DNA of 64,000 bases from Pantoea vagans (GTDB lineage: Bacteria; Pseudomonadota; Gammaproteobacteria; Enterobacterales; Enterobacteriaceae), in the NCBI RefSeq assembly GCF_001506165.1, contig NZ_CP011427.1:3658001-3722000 (forward strand), written 5' to 3'. The translations under genes and the position numbers were made by a program. The notes below the pieces were generated by a model that saw only the letters and a program-made list of their open reading frames with translations, was not told the origin of the DNA and made no database searches. Shown here one piece after another: positions 9,018-18,002 of the stretch (its first letter is position 1; the number at the start of each line of letters is the position of its first letter).

Positions 9018-9449
9018 TCAAATCTGTGGTTTATAGGCATTCACCATCCAGGGCACGCCAAACTTATCGGTGAACATGCCAAAGCCGTGCGCCCAGAAGG
9101 TCGGTTCCCACTTTTTCGTCACCTCTCCGCCTGCCGATAATGCATCAAACCACCGCTTGCCTTGTGCCTCATCCGGCGTTGATAAGCTCACGGAAAATCC
9201 TGCGTAATTCGCCTGCGGTGCGCCATCGCTCATCATCAGTTCGCCCTGCCCGATGCGCAGGTGCGCGTGCATTATCTGTTCGGGTGAGAACGTCATGCCA
9301 GATGGGCAGCCTTCATCTTCGACAGTTGTTTCGTCTGGCATATCGCCAAAGGTCATTTTGAACAGCAGTTCGCCGTCGGTCGCCTCAAGATAGAAGGCGA
9401 TCGCCTCTTCGCAGCGGCCGTTGTAAAACACATAGGGAGTAATTTGCAT
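9018..9449 (-). CDS. VOC-family protein, YjdN/PhnB-like
   Basis: 143 residues with the glyoxalase/bleomycin-resistance fold of the PhnB/YjdN type. It begins with an ITPYVFYNGRCEEAIAFY pattern, contains the conserved CPSGM and LMMSDG segments, and ends with WAHGFGMFTDKFGVPWMVN as in E. coli YjdN. Members of this group are often annotated as 3-demethylubiquinone methyltransferase-like but have no proven enzyme activity. It is monocistronic. Confidence 0.88.
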   Translation of the reverse strand: MQITPYVFYNGRCEEAIAFYLEATDGELLFKMTFGDMPDETTVEDEGCPSGMTFSPEQIMHAHLRIGQGELMMSDGAPQANYAGFSVSLSTPDEAQGKRWFDALSAGGEVTKKWEPTFWAHGFGMFTDKFGVPWMVNAYKPQI

Positions 9450-9527
9450 GGTCAGTTCTCCAGAATTGGAACGTCCAGTGCAAGTGTAGTGCGCAATTTT
9501 TAATCAGATGGGAGCCAGGCCGCACTC

Positions 9528-10430
9528 TTACCTTTGTTGACAGTAACGCCGGAATAATTGCGCCATATAGGCACTCATCGGCGTCAGCGCGGTGTCTTTT
9601 CGCTGAATCAAATAGAACGTGGCTTTCGGCAGCGGATCGTCAAGATCGAGAGCGATTAACTGCCCGCCGTGGGTAGGATCTTCAATCACATCGCGCGAAA
9701 TAATACTGACGAAATCGCTCTTCGCCACCAGACTGGTACAGGCCATAAAGGTCTCACAGGTGACGACGATCTTCGGTGCCATGCCGCGTTCACCAAACAA
9801 ATCGTGCAACAGCCGGTAATAGCTGCCTTGCGGCGTCGGCATGGTCCAGTCACAGTGCTGCAACTCCGTGAGGGATCGCGCATGGGCCATGGGATGCCCT
9901 TTGCGCATCACCACCTGATATTCTCGCTGCATCAAGCGTTCAAAAATCAGTTCCTGATCCAGATGGTGTTGATCGTAGGTATTGATGGTGAAATCCAGCG
10001 CACCCTGTCGCAGTTCATGCACCATCGACACCAGTTGCCCCTCAACAATGCGCACCTTCACCAGCGGATATTCGCGATGAAACTGAGTGATCACCTGCGG
10101 CATGATGGTACGCGCGATACTGCCGCCCACACCAATATTGACCCGGCCACCGGCCAGTCCCAGGCGTTGCTGAATATCCTCCTGCGCCACGCGCAGCTCT
10201 TCCAGCACCAGACTGGCATGTCGAAAAAAGTTATCACCGATGTCAGTCAGCGTGACGCCTTGCTGACGCCGTTCGAACAGGCGCGCACCGAGCGCCAGCT
10301 CCAGTTCCTGGATCGCTTTGGTCAGTGCGGGCTGCGATAGCCCCGATAAGCGGCTGGCCGCCCGAATACTACCCTGGCGCGCCACGTCGACAAAGGCACG
10401 CAGCTGATGAAGTTTGAGGTTGGCAGGCAT
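9528..10430 (-). CDS. abgR: LysR-family regulator of the abg operon
   Basis: 300 residues. The helix-turn-helix sits at about 16-45 (ARQGSIRAASRLSGLSQPAL). The effector domain matches E. coli AbgR over LVSMVHELRQGALDFTIN and the TMPTPQGSYY segment. It is divergent from abgA, as in E. coli, and the 114-base gap contains a LysR-type palindrome next to its own start, which suggests autoregulation plus control of abgABT. Confidence 0.93.
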   Translation of the reverse strand: MPANLKLHQLRAFVDVARQGSIRAASRLSGLSQPALTKAIQELELALGARLFERRQQGVTLTDIGDNFFRHASLVLEELRVAQEDIQQRLGLAGGRVNIGVGGSIARTIMPQVITQFHREYPLVKVRIVEGQLVSMVHELRQGALDFTINTYDQHHLDQELIFERLMQREYQVVMRKGHPMAHARSLTELQHCDWTMPTPQGSYYRLLHDLFGERGMAPKIVVTCETFMACTSLVAKSDFVSIISRDVIEDPTHGGQLIALDLDDPLPKATFYLIQRKDTALTPMSAYMAQLFRRYCQQR

Positions 10431-10438
10431 GATTTTTG

Positions 10439-10457
10439 TGATAACCGTTGTTTATCA
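10439..10457. promoter_or_regulatory. Candidate AbgR operator
   Basis: TGATAA-N7-TTATCA is a perfect inverted repeat that contains the T-N11-A spacing of LysR-type sites. It begins nine bases from the abgR start codon, in the abgR-abgA intergenic region. Assignment to AbgR is by position only. Confidence 0.6.
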
Positions 10458-10544
10458 GTGACAAGATATTCGCATCTTATGCGCACCAATACCATTGTGT
10501 AGATTCGGGTTAATGCATAAAAAACCAACACAAAGGATATGCCG

Positions 10545-11858
10545 ATGAAAACCCTCTCCGACCTCGTCAACGCGCGGATACCGCAGATGCAAATCTGGCG
10601 TCGCGATCTGCACCAATTTGCCGAATCGGGCTGGCTGGAGTTCCGTACCGCGACCTTGGTCGCTGAAGAGCTGCATCGCCTTGGTTATCAGCTGAAGCTG
10701 GGCCGTGAAGTGATCGATGCTGATGCGCGTATGGGATTGCCCTCCGCCGAGGTGCTGGCGCAGCAAGAAGCCCGCGCGCTAGAACAAGGTGCGCTGCCGC
10801 AGTGGATCTCCCATTTCTCAGGCGGTTTCTGTGGCGTTGTCGCCACGCTGGAAACCGGTCGTCCCGGCCCAGTAATGGGCTTCCGGGTCGATATGGATGC
10901 ACTGGACCAGAACGAAAGCCGTGATGCCGACCATATCCCGACCCGCGAGGGCTTTGCCTCCTGCAATGCCGGCATGATGCATGCCTGCGGTCACGACGGG
11001 CACACCACCATCGGACTGGCGCTGGCGGGCGTGTTGATGGAGATGAAAGATCAGCTCAGCGGCACCATCAAGATCATCTTCCAACCCGCCGAAGAAGGCG
11101 TGCGCGGTGCGAAAGCCATGGTCGCTGCAGGCGTGGTGGATGATGTGGATCTGTTTACCGCCATCCACCTTGGCACAGGCGTGCCCGCAGGCGAAATCGT
11201 TTGCGGCAGTGATAGCTTCCTCGCCACCACCAAACTGGATGTGAGTTTTACGGGTATCGGCGCACATGCAGGCGGTAAACCAGAAGAGGGCCGCAATGCC
11301 CTGCTCGCTGCCGCACAGGCTACGCTGGCATTGCATAATCTGCCGCAACACAGCGGCGGCGTGGCGCGCGTTAACGTCGGCGTATTACAGGCGGGCACCG
11401 GCCGTAACGTGGTACCGGATTGCGCGCTGATGAAAGTCGAAACCCGTGGCGTCAGCAATCAGGTTAACGACGATATCTATCAGCAGGCTTTGCGCGTCAT
11501 CGCTGGCGCGGCGGCGATGTATGGCGTTGAGTACGATATCAAACTGATGGGCGGTGCTCGCAGCTGTACACCGAGCCAACCGTGGGTGGATTTCATCCAC
11601 CAGCAGGCCGATGCGATGGGCATTTTCACCTCGGTCATTGATACCAAACAGCAGGCGGCAGGTTCAGAGGATGCCACCTACATGCTGGAGCGCGTGCAGC
11701 AGCGCGGCGGCCAGTCTTCGTATGTGATCTTCGGCTGCGATCTGGCAGCAGGCCATCACAACGCCAGATTCGATTTTGATGAAGCGATCATGGCCACCGC
11801 GGTGCAAACGCTGGCCACCCTGGCGCTGAATCAGGCGCAGTTTGGAGGCCAGCGATGA
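10545..11858 (+). CDS. abgA: p-Aminobenzoyl-glutamate hydrolase subunit A
   Basis: 437 residues, M20 family metallopeptidase, close to E. coli AbgA (436). The metal site is seen in [10 protein letters not shown] and FQPAEEG, and the C-terminal His in [13 protein letters not shown]. Together with AbgB it cleaves p-aminobenzoyl-glutamate, a folate breakdown product, to p-aminobenzoate and glutamate. The second of two nearby ATGs (10545) has the better spacing from AAAGGA; the first (10539) would add two residues. It overlaps abgB by four bases. Confidence 0.95.
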   Translation: MKTLSDLVNARIPQMQIWRRDLHQFAESGWLEFRTATLVAEELHRLGYQLKLGREVIDADARMGLPSAEVLAQQEARALEQGALPQWISHFSGGFCGVVATLETGRPGPVMGFRVDMDALDQNESRDADHIPTREGFASCNAGMMHACGHDGHTTIGLALAGVLMEMKDQLSGTIKIIFQPAEEGVRGAKAMVAAGVVDDVDLFTAIHLGTGVPAGEIVCGSDSFLATTKLDVSFTGIGAHAGGKPEEGRNALLAAAQATLALHNLPQHSGGVARVNVGVLQAGTGRNVVPDCALMKVETRGVSNQVNDDIYQQALRVIAGAAAMYGVEYDIKLMGGARSCTPSQPWVDFIHQQADAMGIFTSVIDTKQQAAGSEDATYMLERVQQRGGQSSYVIFGCDLAAGHHNARFDFDEAIMATAVQTLATLALNQAQFGGQR

Positions 11859-13300
11859 GCCATCACGACTTTATCGATCATTACATCAACGAGAATCAGC
11901 CGCGCTTTACTGCGCTCAGCGATGCCATCTGGGATGTGCCGGAAACCCGCTTTGAAGAGACGCAGTCTGCCGCCATTCTGGCTGATGCGCTGGAGCAGGA
12001 AGGTTTTCGCGTTGAACGCGGCGTCGGCAATATCGATACCGCTTTTATCGCCAGCATCGGCAACGGCAAGCCGGTGATTGCGATTCTGGGTGAGTTCGAT
12101 GCACTGGCCGGTTTAAGCCAGCAATCGGGCTGCGCCACGCCACAACCGCTGGTCGAGAACGGCAACGGACACGGCTGCGGGCACAATTTATTAGGCACCG
12201 CCGGGCTGGCTGCCGCCTTTGCCATTAAAGCCTGGTGGGCGCAGAACGGTCAACGCGGCACATTGCGTTTTTATGGTTGTCCGGGCGAAGAAGGCGGTTC
12301 CGGCAAAACCTTTATGGTGCGTGAAGGACTGTTTGATGATGTCGATGCGGCTGTCACCTGGCATCCTGAAGGGTTCAGCGGCATGTTCAACCTCAGCACC
12401 CTTGCCAACATTCAGGCCGCGTTTCATTTCAAGGGCGTCGCCGCGCACGCCGCTAACTCCCCGCATCTGGGCCGCAGCGCCTTAGATGCCGTCACCCTGA
12501 TGAATACCGGTGCCAACTTCTTACGCGAGCACATCGTGCAGGAAGCCCGCGTGCACTACGCCGTGACTAATACTGGCGGCGTCTCTCCCAATGTGGTGCA
12601 GGCCGATGCCGAAGTGCTGTATCTGATCCGCGCACCGGAACTCGATCAGGCCCAGGATATCTACCAGCGCGTCATCAACATCGCCAAAGGCGCGGCCCTG
12701 ATGACGGACACCACCATGACGGTACGATTCGACAAAGCCTGCTCCAACTATGTGCCCAATCGTGCGCTGGAAGCCGTCATGGAGCGCAATTTGCATCAGT
12801 TTGGCCTGCCAGCTTACAGCGCGGATGAGCAGCAGTTTGCCGCCGAGATCCGTGCCACGCTGACCAAAGACGATCTGCGCAATGCGCGCCTGAATGCGGC
12901 ACGCACCGGCGGTGAAGCGGGCGTGGCGTGGACAGAAGCGCTGGGTGACAAGATTTTGATGGATGAGGTGGCGCCGTACGCCGTCACGCGCGAGCTGCTG
13001 TACGGCTCAACCGATGTCGGCGATGTCAGTTGGGTCACGCCGACGGCACAGTGCTTCGCGCCCTGTTTTGCCTTCGGTACCCCGCTGCACACCTGGCAAC
13101 TGGTGGCACAGGGCCGCACCTCTTTGGGTCACAAAGGCATGTGTCTGGCCGCCAAAGTGATGGCCGCCACCGCGCTGACCTTGTTACAGGACGAGGACGC
13201 GCTGGCACGCTGTCGTGAGGAGTTTCAGCGTGTGCGCCGCGAACAGCCTTATGTTTGCCCGATACCGGCAGACGTCACACCATCGAAGTTGTCATCCTGA
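11855..13300 (+). CDS. abgB: p-Aminobenzoyl-glutamate hydrolase subunit B
   Basis: 481 residues, the same length as E. coli AbgB. Another M20 family member: the metal-binding motifs are [11 protein letters not shown] and [10 protein letters not shown], with the lid domain ([21 protein letters not shown]) and the late STDVGDVSW segment typical of the AbgB branch. The start codon overlaps the abgA stop (ATGA), so the two subunits are coupled, in keeping with a heterodimeric enzyme. Confidence 0.95.
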   Translation: MSHHDFIDHYINENQPRFTALSDAIWDVPETRFEETQSAAILADALEQEGFRVERGVGNIDTAFIASIGNGKPVIAILGEFDALAGLSQQSGCATPQPLVENGNGHGCGHNLLGTAGLAAAFAIKAWWAQNGQRGTLRFYGCPGEEGGSGKTFMVREGLFDDVDAAVTWHPEGFSGMFNLSTLANIQAAFHFKGVAAHAANSPHLGRSALDAVTLMNTGANFLREHIVQEARVHYAVTNTGGVSPNVVQADAEVLYLIRAPELDQAQDIYQRVINIAKGAALMTDTTMTVRFDKACSNYVPNRALEAVMERNLHQFGLPAYSADEQQFAAEIRATLTKDDLRNARLNAARTGGEAGVAWTEALGDKILMDEVAPYAVTRELLYGSTDVGDVSWVTPTAQCFAPCFAFGTPLHTWQLVAQGRTSLGHKGMCLAAKVMAATALTLLQDEDALARCREEFQRVRREQPYVCPIPADVTPSKLSS

Positions 13301-13323
13301 AATAAGCGCGGTACTCCGACTAA

Positions 13324-13404
13324 GTGCGCATCAATGCGTACACTACGGGGCTTAGGCGCAGTTGTAAGGTTTACCACAGTTGTAGGGGGCGCATTTATGC
13401 GCCC
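13324..13404. repeat. Palindromic repeat units between abgB and abgT
   Basis: A degenerate GTGCGCAT/ATGCGTAC unit (13324-13346) and a well-formed unit with GTAGG ahead of a GGGCGCAT-TT-ATGCGCCC hairpin (13382-13404) lie inside the 185-base gap between abgB and abgT. Such hairpins within an operon could affect mRNA decay or downstream expression. Confidence 0.8.
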
Positions 13405-13485
13405 AGAAATATCTAAAACACTATAAAAATGACAGCCCCAACGCGGGCATGCAAATACAACAAGACGACTAATGAGGCAAAGCTG

Positions 13486-15006
13486 ATGGAAGTGACCACG
13501 GAGAACCGCAGCCCAGGGAAGCTGTTTAGCTGGATAGAGCGCGTCGGCAATAAAGTGCCGAACCCATTCTTACTGTTTGTCTATCTGATCGTGGTATTGA
13601 TGGTGGCTACCGCCATTATCAGCGCCTTTGATCTGGCAGTGAAAAATCCCACCAACGGCGAGCTGGTACGCGTCAATAACCTGCTGAGCGTGGCTGGGAT
13701 TCAGTGGATCCTGCCGAACATCATCAAAAACTTCAGTGGTTTTACGCCACTCGGCTCGATTCTGGCGCTGGTGATTGGTGCAGGCCTGGCCGAGAAAGTC
13801 GGCCTGCTGCAATCGCTGATGGTGAAGATGGCCTCACGCGTGAGCCGTCGTTACGCCAGCTATATGGTGCTGTTTATCGCCTTCTTCAGCCATATCTCAT
13901 CGGATGCGGCACTGGTGGTGATGCCACCACTCGGCGCACTGATCTTCCTCGCGGTGGGTCGTCATCCGGTAGCGGGTCTGCTGGCAGCGATTGCCGGTGT
14001 GGCGTCTGGATTTACCGCCAATCTGCTGATCGTCACCACCGACGTCCTGCTGTCGGGTATCAGTACCGAAGCGGCGAAAGCGGTGAGCGATACCGTGCAC
14101 GTCAGCGTGATCGATAACTGGTTCTTTATGGCCAGTTCAGTGATCGTATTGACGGTAGTGGGCGCGATCCTCACCGATAAATTCGTTGAGCCGCGCCTGC
14201 CCGCATGGAACGGTGGTCATCAAGACCGCCTGCCGCCGCTGACGGCACTGGAAAATCGCGGCCTGAGAGCGGCTGGTATTGCTGCACTGGTATTTATTGC
14301 GTTGATGGCGCTACTGGTGGTGCCGGAACACGCACCGCTGCGCAACCCGAAAACCGGCGGCATTATTCCTTCGCCGTTTATTCAGGGCATTGTGCCGATC
14401 ATCATCCTGTTCTTCTTTGTGGTGGCGATTGCTTACGGCGCAGTGACGAAGCAGATTCGTCGGGCCGATGATATTCCGCAGTTGCTGGTCGATCCGATGA
14501 AGAGCATGGCGGGCTTTATTGTGATGGTATTCCCGCTATCGCAATTCGTCGCCTTCTTCAACTGGAGCAACATGGGCAAGTTTATGGCTATCGGCCTGAC
14601 CGATATGCTGGAGAGTGCCGGGATTAGCGGCGCACCCGCTTTCCTTGGCCTGATGTTCCTGTCGGCATTTTTGTGCATGTTTATCGCCAGCGGCTCGGCT
14701 ATCTGGTCGATTCTGGCACCGGTATTTGTGCCGATGTTTATGTTGCTTGGTTTCCATCCGGCCTTTGCACAGATGATTTTCCGCATAGCTGACTCTGCCG
14801 TCTTGCCGCTGGCACCGATGTCACCGTTCCTGCCGTTGTTCCTTGGTTTCCTACAGCGATACCAAAAAGATGCGCAACTTGGCACCTATTATGTGTTGAT
14901 TTTCCCCTATCCGGTGGTTTTCTTCATCAGTTGGATTGTACTGCTACTGGTCTGGTACGCACTCGGCTTACCGATTGGTCCGGGCGTCTATCCCAGCCTG
15001 CACTAA
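13486..15006 (+). CDS. abgT: p-Aminobenzoyl-glutamate transporter
   Basis: 506 residues (E. coli AbgT 508), a polytopic inner membrane protein of the AbgT family. Conserved stretches include GNKVPNPFLLFVYLIVVLMV, FFSHISSDAALVVMPPLGAL, ASGSAIWSILAPVFVPMF and the C-terminal GLPIGPGVYPS. It imports p-aminobenzoyl-glutamate for AbgAB; some family members export sulfonamides. The start at 13486 follows a GAGG ribosome site and gives the family N-terminus; an upstream in-frame ATG at 13429 would add 19 residues that partly derive from the repeat-containing spacer. Confidence 0.95.
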   Translation: MEVTTENRSPGKLFSWIERVGNKVPNPFLLFVYLIVVLMVATAIISAFDLAVKNPTNGELVRVNNLLSVAGIQWILPNIIKNFSGFTPLGSILALVIGAGLAEKVGLLQSLMVKMASRVSRRYASYMVLFIAFFSHISSDAALVVMPPLGALIFLAVGRHPVAGLLAAIAGVASGFTANLLIVTTDVLLSGISTEAAKAVSDTVHVSVIDNWFFMASSVIVLTVVGAILTDKFVEPRLPAWNGGHQDRLPPLTALENRGLRAAGIAALVFIALMALLVVPEHAPLRNPKTGGIIPSPFIQGIVPIIILFFFVVAIAYGAVTKQIRRADDIPQLLVDPMKSMAGFIVMVFPLSQFVAFFNWSNMGKFMAIGLTDMLESAGISGAPAFLGLMFLSAFLCMFIASGSAIWSILAPVFVPMFMLLGFHPAFAQMIFRIADSAVLPLAPMSPFLPLFLGFLQRYQKDAQLGTYYVLIFPYPVVFFISWIVLLLVWYALGLPIGPGVYPSLH

Positions 15007-15194
15007 GCGCATCGCCATGGACGGCGATCACACTTCTGTGAACTGCAACGTAGATTGCGAAAATGTCACCGTTACGCCTCTCGGCAACTTCCGATGAATT
15101 GATTATTCTGCTATTCCTTCGCTTGCTAACGGTTAATTATTTTTAAAACCCATAAAACCGCGCGAGTTCTGCAAACACCGAGGTTTATCCAGTA

Positions 15195-16604
15195 ATGACA
15201 ACAATCACTTCGACAGGGATGGCGAATAACAACATCGCAGCCGATCGTCGCACCTTAGCCGGGCGCATTGATGCACTGCCTTCTTCTGCAGGGCTGTGGC
15301 GTTTTATTACGCTGCTGGCACTGGGAGGATTTTTTGAGCTCTACGATCTGTTCGAAACGGGCTACATCAGTTCTGGCCTACTCGCTGCTGGCGTGTTTCA
15401 TACCGGCTCCGCAGGGGTATTTGGCTTTGCCGACCAGGCAGCTTTTGCTTCTGCCACTTTCCTCGGCCTGTTTGTTGGTGCCAGCCTACTTGCGCCTTAT
15501 GCCGACCGATTTGGACGTCGTCTCACCTTTATGTGTGCCCTCGCGTGGTACGGCGTCTTCTCACTGCTGATGGCGTTCCAGCAGAGTGCGGAGATGATCA
15601 TCCTGTTCCGCTTCCTGGTCGGGATTGGCCTTGGCGTTGAGCTGGTGACCATCGATACCTATCTGTCCGAATGGGTCCCCGCGCACCTGCGTAGCCGCGC
15701 CTTTGCCTTCTCGTTCTTTATTCAGTTCCTGTCGGTGCCGGCGGTGGCACTGATGTCATGGTGGCTGGTGCCACAAACCATCCTGAGCCTTGAAGGTTGG
15801 CGTTGGGTGGTGATTGCCGGTGCGGTCTGCTCGTTGGTGATCTGGCTGATTCGTAAAAACCTACCAGAATCTGCGCGTTGGCTGGCACAGCAGGGCCGCC
15901 ATCAGGAAGCGCATAACGTACTGAGTGAGATGGAAAAACGCTGTGGTATTGCGCCGGGTGAAGACTTCTCTAACAGCGATGCCGCCGCACAGCTGCCGAA
16001 AAAAGGCCGTTTCAGCGAGATTTGGGCACCGGCTTATCGCAAACGTACCCTGATGCTGGTGGTGATGAACTTCTTCCAGGCAATTGGCTTCTTTGGCTTC
16101 GGCAACTGGCTGCCTGCGCTGCTTTCAGGTAAAGGTGCGACCGTGACCCACAGCCTGCTGTATGCCTTTTTCATCACGCTGGCCTACCCGCTGGGCTCGC
16201 TGATCTGCAGCCGCTACGCCGACAAGATTGAGAACAAATGGCAGATCGTTCTCTCTTCATTGATGACCGTGGTGTTCGGTACGCTGTTCGCACTGGTCAC
16301 CAACCCGGTATTGATGATCATCTGTGGATTCCTGATCACCTACAGCAACGCGTGGCTGACCTTCAGTTATCACGCCTACCAGACCGAGATTTTCCCGACC
16401 CATATTCGCGCGCGTGCAGTGGGCTTCTGCTACTCCTTCAGCCGCCTGTCGACCGTGTTCAGCAGTATTTTGATTGGCATTATTCTGCAGTACGCCGGCA
16501 GCCAGGGCGTGATCGCCTTTATCGTGCTGAGTATGTTGATGGTGATGCTGTCAGTGGGGATTTACGGTCCGAAGACGCGCGGGCTGGATTTGGAGAATAT
16601 TTGA
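15195..16604 (+). CDS. MFS transporter, metabolite:H+ symporter type
   Basis: 469 residues and 12 predicted helices. The loop YADRFGRRLTF and the segment GIGLGVELVTIDTYLSEWVPAHLRSRA are typical of the sugar and aromatic-acid symporter branches, and the TEIFPTHIRARAVGFCYSFSRL motif near the C-terminus is shared with YdjK/NiaP-like carriers. It lies downstream of abgT with a 188-base gap, so it may be a separate unit. The substrate is not deducible. Confidence 0.85.
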   Translation: MTTITSTGMANNNIAADRRTLAGRIDALPSSAGLWRFITLLALGGFFELYDLFETGYISSGLLAAGVFHTGSAGVFGFADQAAFASATFLGLFVGASLLAPYADRFGRRLTFMCALAWYGVFSLLMAFQQSAEMIILFRFLVGIGLGVELVTIDTYLSEWVPAHLRSRAFAFSFFIQFLSVPAVALMSWWLVPQTILSLEGWRWVVIAGAVCSLVIWLIRKNLPESARWLAQQGRHQEAHNVLSEMEKRCGIAPGEDFSNSDAAAQLPKKGRFSEIWAPAYRKRTLMLVVMNFFQAIGFFGFGNWLPALLSGKGATVTHSLLYAFFITLAYPLGSLICSRYADKIENKWQIVLSSLMTVVFGTLFALVTNPVLMIICGFLITYSNAWLTFSYHAYQTEIFPTHIRARAVGFCYSFSRLSTVFSSILIGIILQYAGSQGVIAFIVLSMLMVMLSVGIYGPKTRGLDLENI

Positions 16605-16618
16605 TTTATCGAAGGGTC

Positions 16619-16643
16619 GTGGGCGGAAAATAGAGCCGCCCAC
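16619..16643. terminator. Hairpin, probable bidirectional terminator
   Basis: GTGGGCGG/CCGCCCAC, an eight-base-pair stem with a nine-base loop, lies 15 bases after the MFS stop codon and next to the end of the truncated PIN frame on the other strand. There is no strong T run. Confidence 0.5.
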
Positions 16644-16714
16644 TATTTCGCATCTAACAAATCGCCCTCTTCCATATCAATTAAAATATTGGCATCACTG
16701 ATGAGAATGATCAT
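16643..16714 (-). pseudogene. Truncated PIN-domain toxin remnant
   Basis: A 23-residue frame starts inside the end of the XRE-ImmA/IrrE gene and reads MIILISDANILIDMEEGDLL before DAK and a stop. The pattern of a hydrophobic strand, Asp-Ala-Asn, then Ile-Asp and a short Glu-Gly-Asp-Leu-Leu segment is the N-terminal signature of PIN-domain ribonucleases. Full members are over 130 residues, so the catalytic remainder is gone. Its overlapping start codon suggests it was once translationally coupled to the upstream gene. The fragment is short, so the identification is moderate. Confidence 0.5.
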
Positions 16715-17762
16715 CCGACCACCCCAACTGTCGCTTGCGGTGGAAGGCGACTAGCGAGACGCCCATCAGCTCAGCCGCTTTACCTTCGCTGATAATCCCT
16801 TCTCCCAGCGCTCGAAAGATTAACTGAGGAAAAAGCGTGGTGCTCTCGCGTGCGACTTGTTCACCAGGTTCCTGCTTTCGCCATTTACGCGCTGAAAACA
16901 TCATGATCAGATCTTTGCGCTTGCCCTCAGTTATCACGGCCAGATCGGCAGCGCGGTAAACACAGGCCAGCATGCTGAGACCATAATCCATTTTTTGCAG
17001 GTAAAGCTCTTGTTCCTCAAGGCGTGTTCGCTGCTTGCCAAAATGTTGCAATACCGCGCCAGCAGGGAAAAGCAAGGCACCGGCAAATCGATTGCAGGCT
17101 TTCTCTTCATCCAGATCAGATGGAAGAGAATGATGCAGAATCAAATGACCAAGTTCGTGTGCCAGAGTAAAACGCTGACGGTCACCTGGCCATTTTGCTG
17201 AAATAACGATGACAGGAATGGCATCGACCATCGCCTGGCAGCCATCGAATTTGTCGGAGTGGTCAACGTCAGTGACAATGACCAAAATCCCATGACTTTC
17301 CAGCACATCAATTAAATGCGTTATCGGCTGAGAACCTAATCCCCACTGCTGACGAATATGCTCTGCAACCTTTTCAATTTGCCCGTAATTCTCGATTTGC
17401 TCGAGAGGCAGTTGCGGTTGGGTAAAAGCAGGGACCGGAAAATTTGGCCACAGGTTCGCCAGTTCAAGCCACCGCTCAGCCTGATCAATCACATCCGCAT
17501 GAATCTGCGCCAGCATTTTGGCTGATAGCGTATGGCGTTTGCGGTACTCAACGTTCTTCAATTCAACCGTGGTCGGACGGAAGAAATATTCATTACGTAC
17601 GCCCAAGGCGCGCGACATTTTTACTAATACGGCAGAGCCCGGCACACTGAGGTTGTGCTCGTATTTCTTAATCATATTTGCGCTGACGCCTGCTTTTTCT
17701 GCAAGCTGCTTCATAGAAAAGCCCGCAGCGGAACGCGCACGTAGTAAACGCTCTCCAAACAC
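16695..17762 (-). CDS. XRE-family regulator with ImmA/IrrE metallopeptidase domain
   Basis: 355 residues. An N-terminal XRE helix-turn-helix (FSMKQLAEKAGVSANMIKKYE, about 15-35) is followed by a long helical linker and an M78/ImmA-type zinc protease domain with the motif FTLAHELGHLILH. The C-terminal part (GIISEGKAAELMGVSLVAFHRKR) looks like a second small helix-turn-helix. The start is GTG, set by a perfect AGGAGG five bases upstream. Such genes usually form the antitoxin-like half of a toxin pair or a stress-released repressor; here the partner is reduced to a PIN remnant that overlaps the 3' end. An AT-rich palindrome lies upstream. Confidence 0.9.
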   Translation of the reverse strand: MFGERLLRARSAAGFSMKQLAEKAGVSANMIKKYEHNLSVPGSAVLVKMSRALGVRNEYFFRPTTVELKNVEYRKRHTLSAKMLAQIHADVIDQAERWLELANLWPNFPVPAFTQPQLPLEQIENYGQIEKVAEHIRQQWGLGSQPITHLIDVLESHGILVIVTDVDHSDKFDGCQAMVDAIPVIVISAKWPGDRQRFTLAHELGHLILHHSLPSDLDEEKACNRFAGALLFPAGAVLQHFGKQRTRLEEQELYLQKMDYGLSMLACVYRAADLAVITEGKRKDLIMMFSARKWRKQEPGEQVARESTTLFPQLIFRALGEGIISEGKAAELMGVSLVAFHRKRQLGWSDDHSHQ

Positions 17763-17793
17763 ACTGACCTCCTGTGGTTTACGAAAAAATTAA

Positions 17794-17811
17794 TTTAATG
17801 AATTTCATAAA
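17794..17811. promoter_or_regulatory. Possible autoregulatory operator
   Basis: TTTAATGAATTTCATAAA is a near-perfect inverted repeat 32 bases upstream of the GTG start of the XRE-ImmA/IrrE gene. Binding of the XRE protein is inferred from position only. Confidence 0.45.
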
Positions 17812-17921
17812 CCAAGATTATGTTCGCTGGGCTTAGCTCTTGCAATCATAGGGAGGGAAAATGAGACGGGACTTGGGTTGATTTATTGCTTGTGGAAGTG
17901 GTGAAGCATCACTGCTGGTGT

Positions 17922-17979
17922 GCGCAATAAATTGCGCCGCTACCAAATCGTTGCGATCGGTAGCGGCGCAGTTCATCGC
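17922..17979. repeat. Inverted pair of GTAGCGGCGC-type palindromic repeats
   Basis: GCGCAAT/ATTGCGC with tail CGCTAC (17922-17943) faces GTAGCGGCGCAGTTCATCGC (17960-17979) across 16 bases. The two GTAGCGGCGC arms can pair with each other to make a larger hairpin. It lies just downstream of the gluconate dehydrogenase operon. Confidence 0.82.
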
Positions 17980-18002
17980 TCAGTTAAACGCAGCGCGGGG
18001 TA

